Shown here piece after piece: positions 60,084-64,000 of a DNA stretch of 64,000 nt. Source of the DNA: Selaginella tamariscina. Its lineage: Eukaryota; Streptophyta; Lycopodiopsida; Selaginellales; Selaginellaceae. How positions within the stretch are numbered: position 1 is the first letter of the stretch; each line of letters begins with the position of its first letter. The notes beneath the pieces are model-generated. The model was not told where the DNA came from. It was given only the letters and a program-made list of their open reading frames with translations, and did no database searches. The translations under genes were made by a program, and so were the position numbers. The stretch covers positions 554,584-618,583 of the forward strand of contig PUQB01000089.1 in NCBI GenBank assembly GCA_003024785.1. Reading direction: 5' to 3'.

Positions 60084-61627
60084 GAAATGGAAACTAATTT
60101 CAACCACAACGAGGATAGAGATTTCTTTAAACAATCGGTCTCTTCTGTGTTTGCTCATATGATACAATGTGTGTGTGTGTTGTTAAAATAATAAATCTGT
60201 ATTCTCGGCCGGTGCTGAAGGTTTCAACGATGGGCAAATGATTTCACTACGGACGGATGGTTACCACTCCCGCCTCACATGGATAACTACTCCAAGTGTA
60301 CATAGTCTTGCTAGTGATCGTGATATGCCCTATGGAAAATGACATAAGTAGTGGGAATGATATTACAAAAAAAGAAACAATATAAAATAAATAAAACAGT
60401 AAATCATAGTTGCCAACTGTTTCACAAAAAAGAAATTTAATTATATGTCCTTTGGAATTAAAATATTGTGGGTACATGTGTTTATTTGACAATAATATTC
60501 TTTATTAAATTGATAAGTGTCTTGTGTGAACAAGACTTTGAAACAGTAATTATGATTATTTATAAATAAATATCATGATTTGTCAAGAACTTGATATTAG
60601 GAGTATTGGATGACATTAACAAAAGAATTTAAAATAGTCATTTTCTTATAAATATTATGTTGAAACTTAAATGAGTGATAATGCAAATATACACCTAACA
60701 TAATGCTCATGGCCATAATAATTATAATGTGTTTAAATTTTTTGTTAAGTGGTAGTGTGGATTGACAATAATGAATTATATTGACATACAAGCCGTTAAA
60801 GCTAATGTAGTTTACCCAAAGCAACATTAAAAATTAATACAAAATTAATTTAATATCAAAGTCACCATGATTAATAATATAGAATATAATTATGATAGTG
60901 ATATTTGTGTTTAAAACATTAAAAACATTTTCGTGAAAGCAGCATTGGAATGCATGATTGATTTAAAGATATTACACTAAAACTTTTTAAAAAAATTTAA
61001 AAATGGTATATCCAATGTTAAACACTGTGGACTTAAAGTTAACTGAAATTTAAAAATACAAAAATGGTATGTCCATATATTTAAATAATGTAAATAATGC
61101 ATACATGTATACTTTAGCGGCATATTACGTAAAGAAAATCAGAAAGTATAAGAAATTAACACTCCATCTACTTAAGAATTTTTTTAATTTTTGTATTTTT
61201 TAAATTCTTTTTTAAATATTATTATAGATTAATTTATTAATTAGGTGGATTTGCAAGCATCATCCATAAGGCCTGGTGAAGAAAAGAAGTGGCTAGAAGA
61301 TTATAAAAAAGCTCTTATTGATGCTGTTCTTGTTACAAATGCGGAGATACAAATCCATTGTGGAAGTTGGTCACATGACTGTTATCAAGCACGATGTCTA
61401 CCAGAAAGAAAGGTAAACAAGTATATACACACACATGTACGTGTATACAGATATGTATATATGTATATAAAAAGTATTATTCAAGTATTTATTTGACTTT
61501 GAATATAAAATAACAGGTTAAATGTAAAGTTCATAATGTCAACAGTCATCCGCTAGCAAAGGAGATGGACTCCCGTGGTTTGCTCGTACCACTGGTGAAG
61601 ATGGAGATTACTCACGCCTTGTGTTAG
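42625..61627 (+). CDS. Leucine-rich repeat / serine-hydrolase-like protein (multi-exon, giant intron)
   Basis: Exons with GT-AG borders: 42625-42683, 42768-42878, 42960-43079, 43180-43273, 43341-43384, 43457-43543, about 43569-43693, 43785-43857, 43980-44060, 44136-44219, 44293-44381, 44483-44744, 61245-61412 and 61517-61627 (stop TAG). The N-terminal half is LRRs of the SDS22/plant-intracellular style (GNxLxxLPxxI). The C-terminal half is an alpha/beta-hydrolase-like domain with VVVVAFGSAPAVPNW, GDSMG (44672-44686, Ser nucleophile) and, after the giant intron, IHCGSWSHD and NVNSHPLAKEMDSRG, a plausible catalytic His region. The exon pair across 44745-61244 joins in phase 0 to read FCPQ-VDLQASSIRPG, which fits the hydrolase fold. 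The frame is disturbed by small length changes in the exons ending at 42878, 43273, 43384 and 43543 (one extra A or T in a run) and in the exon at 44483 (one G short at its start, two bases short before the PLATSV segment). The 5' end is not found. Function unknown; possibly an intracellular sensor with lipase or esterase-like output. Confidence 0.75.
43068..43145 (+). repeat. Duplicated splice donor with GCGT microsatellite
   Basis: The exon end and donor TCTTCCATCAGAGGTAATG occur twice, with GT at 43080 and again at 43109, followed by (GCGT)n to about 43143. Use of the second donor would add 29 bases and shift the frame. The duplication has the same GTGCGTGCGTG flank, so slippage in the microsatellite probably made it. 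Confidence 0.75.
43868..43958. repeat. CT/CA/GCAC microsatellite in an LRR intron
   Basis: A (CT)n run, then (CA)n, then GCACGCACACGCAC-type sequence between the exons ending at 43857 and starting at 43980. A similar (CT)n(CA)n tract fills the intron at about 44390-44468. Confidence 0.8.
43980..44744 (+). other. Hydrolase-domain exons upstream of the giant intron
   Basis: Four exons. The first closes the LRR domain (GNPFEIEWLRHLSLPDNLK, a typical LRR cap). The second reads AIDTSCRSVYISQIAGTGN and THGGYFK. The third gives LQRYTERSPSS and TVVVVAFGSAPAVPNW. The last carries DILYVVDSWRSWY, VIMLGDSMGASAALIF and, in a shifted frame, SPLATSVIAFCPQ. The GDSMGA nucleophile elbow sits after a predicted beta-strand as in alpha/beta hydrolases. 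Confidence 0.8.
45030..45235 (+). repeat. Direct repeat in the giant intron, copy 1
   Basis: Words AATGTTAATGAAGCAAATTTT, GCA(G/C)...AACATTATAAAGATT, AACTT(C/A)ATCC and TATATATATAACTT recur in order at 46555-46770. The copies are diverged, about 1.5 kb apart and non-coding. Confidence 0.7.
45236..46519. other. AT-rich intron sequence, possible decayed retroelement
   Basis: No gene supported. The stretch 45770-46460 is less AT-rich and has a TTGGTATCAAGCTAGG word at 46453-46468 resembling an initiator-tRNA primer site, so an eroded LTR element is possible. No LTR pair or domain was found. Confidence 0.35.
46555..46770 (+). repeat. Direct repeat in the giant intron, copy 2
   Basis: Second copy of the 45030-45235 repeat. 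It is preceded by a 36-bp TA dinucleotide run (46520-46555). Confidence 0.7.
46771..47881. other. AT-rich intron sequence
   Basis: Nothing recognised on either strand; AT-rich with scattered TATATA runs. Confidence 0.5.
47882..49654 (-). mobile_element. Solo LTR-A, full length
   Basis: The most complete family member here (1773 bp), TGTCAGAG to CTATAACA. Flanks TACAT (47877-47881) and CACAT (49655-49659) match at four of five positions, consistent with an aged target duplication around a solo LTR. It contains a short internal duplication (CTTAGGGTTTAGCCTAAGTC near 48029 and again near 48103), a CACGTGGC G-box at 47909-47916 and a C-run near 49259. It lies inside the giant intron in the opposite orientation to the host gene. 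Confidence 0.82.
49655..50583. other. AT-rich intron sequence
   Basis: No gene recognised. A CCTTCCCCCTCTCCCCGGCTCCAGGGAGAGGGG patch near 50481-50512 includes a CTCTCCC/GGGAGAG inverted repeat. Any further 3' exon of the LEA gene should lie here on the minus strand, but none is clear. Confidence 0.45.
50584..55646 (-). CDS. LEA-type (group 3 / LEA_4-like) protein, two exons seen, partial
   Basis: Exon 55646-55593 (18 codons) reads EMEGTAQEKMDEAGQKKE. Exon 50706-50584 (41 codons) reads EVKGSAQEKMGHAKDSAS and then NASQATKEKTQQSKEQTGGF with FQQ at its end. Both have AG/GT borders and phase 0, so they join cleanly. The Ala/Lys/Glu/Gln-rich, Gly-poor helical pattern with AQEKM and TKEKTQQSKEQTG motifs is that of plant late-embryogenesis-abundant proteins, which protect membranes and proteins in drying cells. 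The start and 3' end were not found. The intron between the exons holds a Ty3 element (50743-55546); without it the intron would be only about 80 bp. The gene may still be spliced or may be dead. It lies on the opposite strand inside the giant LRR-hydrolase intron. Confidence 0.7.
50743..50980 (-). repeat. 3' LTR of the Ty3 element in the LEA intron
   Basis: On the minus strand it runs TGTAAGG to CTCTCA with a TATAAATA box at 50803-50796. It contains the close duplication CCCAGATTAGCCA (twice, near 50858-50884). Confidence 0.9.
51015..52335 (-). pseudogene. Integrase region (Ty3 element in the LEA intron)
   Basis: Zinc-binding part H...GFQRCLERIRQHLYWPRLR and CPECQRHN (near 52090-51960), core opening MGPFPVSQFGNRYIIVCSDY (51871) then LTRWVEV, and FASAYHPETDGLVERLNR near 51620. 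The C-terminal tail ends about 51015 without a chromodomain. Broken fossil. Confidence 0.85.
52338..53620 (-). pseudogene. Reverse transcriptase and RNase H (Ty3 element in the LEA intron)
   Basis: Motifs in order: LVPKPDGTTRFTIDFRPLND, SYPLPRVDDLVDALGNSRYF, MPFGLVGAPTFQRMMDELLE, ARAYIDDLLIHS (YxDD, near 53155), then RNase H with FILRTDASDVGLGP (near 52710), AEKNYSTTDKECLAAVWAF and RVVHRPGSSMADVDALSR. Broken fossil. Confidence 0.9.
53850..54155 (-). pseudogene. Protease region (Ty3 element in the LEA intron)
   Basis: Aspartic protease signature VSVLVDSGSSISSINRSVAE, then VFADKQSFARSHRIAHVPV and HDIILGVNWLRAVKARCDF, the usual retropepsin layout with ILG near the end. Part of the broken element. 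Confidence 0.85.
54380..55240 (-). pseudogene. Gag region (Ty3 element in the LEA intron)
   Basis: Opens with MATEERWLQLFDALQLSV, followed by Gln-rich helices, a capsid-like part and a single CCHC knuckle CYECRGWGHVARAC near 54400-54440 in an Arg/Gly-rich context. Broken fossil. Confidence 0.75.
55310..55546 (-). repeat. 5' LTR of the Ty3 element in the LEA intron
   Basis: Matches 50743-50980, TATAAATA at 55369-55362. This TATA box would drive minus-strand transcription, the same direction as the LEA gene. Confidence 0.9.
55647..56472. other. Non-coding spacer between LEA exon and CRN-like gene
   Basis: No gene recognised. A CTCTCT then GCACGCACGCACG microsatellite lies at 55679-55713. Donor-like sites on the minus strand near 55729 and 55810 could belong to upstream LEA exons, but no convincing coding sequence adjoins them. 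Confidence 0.4.
56473..59656 (-). CDS. CRN (Crinkler)-like P-loop NTPase family protein, multi-exon, probably interrupted
   Basis: GC-rich gene (roughly 55% by eye) in a very AT-rich setting. Exon 59656-59539 starts MVRVLRHDHPPEESSFTPEQ. Exon 59470-58690 carries a Walker-A-like SSGWGKSRS (about 58980) and KGFHVAYVSFM. From 58639 come EDVTRRVPHQ and a Walker-B-like KVVFCLDEAASLF (about 58500). Further left are KLFGLVADTAGKLG, VSGDSERIF, EPILGEAAG and a RGEIVGRLLL-type segment. C-terminal exons 57335-57276, 57219-57187, 57132-56993, 56945-56838, 56789-56727 and 56667-56473 have clean borders and 45-60 bp introns, ending QGRVSAELEKMCDAFFKVED and NFSNYFKLRKVGKKF. From family memory these segments match the large CRN-type NTPases of fungi, oomycetes and some other eukaryotes; function in a plant is unknown. 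The frame is not continuous throughout: a few breaks or unresolved splice sites, treated as a fossil. Confidence 0.7.
59657..60170. other. Upstream region of the CRN-like gene with GA/TG microsatellite
   Basis: A moderately GC-rich leader (59657-59940) is followed by a (TG)n then (GA)n tract at 59946-60083. The leader should hold the minus-strand promoter of the CRN-like gene; no clear TATA box is evident. Open frames through the microsatellite are artefacts. Confidence 0.6.
60171..61244. other. AT-rich end of the giant intron
   Basis: No gene recognised. It ends in a T-rich run and the acceptor TTATTAATTAG before the exon at 61245. Confidence 0.5.
61245..61627 (+). other. Final hydrolase exons downstream of the giant intron
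   Basis: Exon 61245-61412 (56 codons) and exon 61517-61627 (36 codons and stop) have clean AG/GT borders and joined phase 0. They read VDLQASSIRPGEEKKWLEDY, EIQIHCGSWSHDCYQA and VKCKVHNVNSHPLAKEMDSR. From memory of similar proteins in other eukaryotes, these segments follow directly after the FCPQ strand, which argues that they belong to the exon ending at 44744 rather than to a separate gene. Confidence 0.75.
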
Positions 61628-62469
61628 TACTTGCTTTACATTCTTTTAGTGTGTGTGTGCATGTGAGCGTGTGCATGTGTGTGTGAAAGAGAGAGAGACA
61701 CTCATTATACATATATAATACATATTACTATACAAGTTTATCATTAGACTTTCTCACCTAAATAAGCATTAAGCTCACACATTTGTGTGGGTGCGTGTGT
61801 GCGTGTGTGAGAGAGAGAGAGAGCTCAAATAATGAGAGTCGTGGGGTTAACCTTGACTAGTATTTGTGATTTTTTGTAAAGGCAAATTTCATTATTAATA
61901 ATTAATAATTAATATTCTTAATGTATGTATATACAAAAATATAAGAGAGAAGGAGAAAGGTTTCACACATGAAAAGTGAATAAAACTTACATTTGTATTA
62001 AACTTTAAAAAAGATAATATAGAATTTTCAGTAGAATCATGTTGGTTTGCCTTTTGTAAAATAGAAATATAAATACACTTTATCTCTCTTGTACACATTT
62101 AATCACACACATAAGGAGAGTAAACAAAACTTATGTAAAAGAAAGTGTATTTATAGTTCTGTTTTATAAAAATAAATGAACGTGATTTCATGAAAAGCTA
62201 TCCCATGTTTTTAAAGTTTAATACACATGTAAATTTGTTTACTCTTTTTATGTTTCAGTATGTGTGTGAGAAAGAGAGTGTATAATATCATACATTATTC
62301 ATTTTGGTGTTTTAGAATGTTCAAAACGCGTATCAAAACAGATACAGTCTATAGAAATGTTAATTCAATATTTATTATATATAAGTTCTTTAAATAACAT
62401 GAAATTCAAAAAAATAAACAGCCCTTCACGAAGAAAGTATTATGATAATTATTATATTGTAATTGCTGT
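61628..62469. other. Spacer between tandem LRR-hydrolase genes
   Basis: Non-coding with (GT)n and (GA)n microsatellites near 61650-61700 and 61780-61825. The segment 62281-62390 (CATACATTATTCATTTTGGTG and GTTCAAAACGCGTATCAA) repeats 38680-38770 of the inverted-repeat arm. Confidence 0.6.
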
Positions 62470-64000
62470 TTCTTAAATTTCTTTGCTCTATGTTTTTCTG
62501 TGGACGGAGTGTGATTGGGTATACAGTATCACATATATAACAGAACATACATATATCCACACACGAACACACACACACACACACACATCTTGTATACCAG
62601 GACAAAAACAATATCAAATCATTATCTAAAATTAAATTCATTTTCATTAAAGAATAAATCTATAAATAATAGCGTTTCGAAACGTTATAAGGAATTTTAT
62701 TAATAACTTATTGTTTAAACAATGAACCTACTTCCTATGTTATGAGGTTTAAACGTTATGAGCAATATTATTAATTTATTAAAATTATAATTCTCAACCA
62801 TATTACTTTTTTTTAAAGAAATAGTTGGTATATACTATATCTATACACACGTATATACGTGTGTTTATAAATAGTGCATACACGCCCACACATTTCATTT
62901 CAAATTTGGCACTTTCAGGTAATAGAACAATGCTCCATGTATATACAAACTTAAGAACAATTAAATAATATCAAGTTTTAAATTTTATTTCTTAATAAAT
63001 TTCGTTCAATTTTCCAGTATATGTTTATTTCTTTTAATGTTAAACTACTACTCAGAGAAAGAGAGAGGTATGTACATTTAAACATATATAAATATATATG
63101 TGCATACATACACTTATATAGGTTAAATACCTGGACCTTTGTACATTATACATGTATCTAAGCACACGTAAAACTATATAGACAGACATACATATGTGTA
63201 ACACTTATCCAAACAGATGTTTGTGTATTGTCATATGTTCCAGCAGAACACGCACACACACACACACATGTGTGTGTGTGTGTATAACACGCAGGCATAT
63301 GTATTTGAAGTTATAACCATTAATCCAGCTAATTAATAAATAGCTTTATTAAAAATGTAAAAAGCTTTAAATATACAAAAAATAATTGTTTTAGTATATA
63401 TGAAGTGAGGCTCAATCAAAATTAAATTTGCTCATTAGACCATTGTATTTATATTTAAAGTCAAACTTTAATATTTATGTTTGGATTTTATTCGTTAAAT
63501 TAAAAAGTAGTATTTCATAAACACAAAGATAGTTATGGAGGTTATCTTTAATATTAATTTAATGCTCTTTAAAAAATAAACTACATATTACTATTCATAT
63601 TTAGCATCTTTATAGGTATATACTAGATTCTCTTTATTTAAATTTTATCATAATATAATTAACCATTACCTGTGGATATGGGCATTGAATTCCCCTGTTT
63701 CTAGCTTAGTGGGCTGTGTACAAAAGCCCATCTTCTGGCTCTGGACAACTAATACTGCAACTGGTATTCAGATTTTATAAATGTACGTAGAAGATAAATA
63801 AATAAATAAATAAAAATTTATATATATATATATATAAATTATTGATCTTGATAAACAGATTTAGAAGCCCGCATTTCTGTTGCAAATTGTACAGGAAGAC
63901 TAGATTTAAGTGATTGTGGTAAATTTGATTCATTATATATATATATATATAAACATAATTTTTTTTTATTAAAAATAAATAAATTTTAGGCCTTGTTGAA
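62470..64000 (+). repeat. Direct duplication upstream of LRR-hydrolase genes, copy 2
   Basis: Collinear with 41355-42790, with small indels and different microsatellite lengths (for example CACACACA/TGTGTGTG near 63250-63283). It includes an orphan LRR exon relic at about 62890-62965. Confidence 0.88.
63859..64000 (+). CDS. LRR-hydrolase gene, next tandem copy, first exons (runs off the window)
   Basis: Exon 63859-63918 encodes the VANCTGRLDLSDCG segment with a GTAAAT donor, and the next exon begins at 63990 with GGCCTTGTTGAA after a TTTTAG acceptor, both as in 42625-42778. The 5' part of the first exon has one base more than the 42625 copy (GAAGCCCGC versus GAACCCGC). The rest lies outside the window. 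This copy lets the break points of the other be tested. Confidence 0.75.

Larger units (their letters stand above)
44745..61244 (+). other. Putative 16.5 kb intron of the LRR-hydrolase gene
   Basis: Begins GTAAAT after the FCPQ codons and ends TTATTAATTAG before VDLQ, both at phase 0. It contains a solo LTR-A, two LEA exons, a Ty3 element and a CRN-like gene, the coding ones on the minus strand. Other introns of this gene are 70-170 bp, so this one has grown by insertion, or the gene has been split and is no longer spliced. Transcript evidence would settle it. Confidence 0.55.

Noticed and set aside
59710-60162. Plus-strand open frame of 150 codons upstream of the CRN-like gene
   Set aside because: More than a third runs through GA/TG microsatellite and the rest has no recognisable content.
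61245-61627. Independent small gene
   Set aside because: It opens at an AG acceptor with no start codon in frame and continues the hydrolase fold of the upstream exons.

Overview
The window looks like nuclear DNA of a green plant, but the lineage is uncertain. Evidence for a plant: two exons of a LEA-type protein, Ty3 retrotransposons with plant-style LTR and polypurine-tract features, plant initiator-tRNA-type primer sites, GT-AG introns and telomere-like AACCCTA words. The very AT-rich background, the short (45-60 bp) introns of one gene and the mixed set of chromoviral and non-chromoviral Ty3 elements would fit an early-diverging land plant or streptophyte alga; that is an inference, not a result.

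Layout. (1) 1-2675 and 36728-39123 are two arms of one inverted repeat. Both carry the same unrecognised membrane-protein gene and a scrap of an LRR-hydrolase gene. (2) The 34 kb between the arms is a graveyard of transposons: a decayed hAT-type transposase (4650-5057), many copies of a roughly 1.6-1.8 kb LTR family here called LTR-A (5058-11420 and 28844-33712), and a chromodomain-bearing Ty3 element (12575-27607) whose reverse-transcriptase region was entered by a second, different Ty3 element (15627-24843). Both insertions have exact 5-bp target duplications. (3) From 34.4 kb to the right edge runs a family of leucine-rich-repeat/serine-hydrolase genes: fragments at 34.4-35.3 and 38.5-38.6 kb, the best copy at 42625-61627, and the start of another at 63859-64000.

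The best LRR-hydrolase copy has about a dozen phase-consistent exons encoding LRRs followed by an alpha/beta-hydrolase-like domain with a GDSMG nucleophile motif. Its last two exons lie beyond a 16.5 kb interval, 44745-61244, that has correct splice sites in matching phase. Inside that putative giant intron sit a solo LTR-A (47882-49654), two minus-strand LEA exons split by a third Ty3 element (50743-55546), and a GC-rich, multi-exon, minus-strand gene resembling the Crinkler-type (CRN) P-loop NTPases (56473-59656).

The most interesting item is this arrangement: an expanding LRR-hydrolase family, one member of which hosts an opposite-strand NTPase of a family best known from microbial effectors. 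No functional link is shown by the sequence. Frame breaks in the host LRR gene fall largely in short homopolymer runs, so either recent decay or assembly error is possible. All retroelements here look broken and are treated as fossils.
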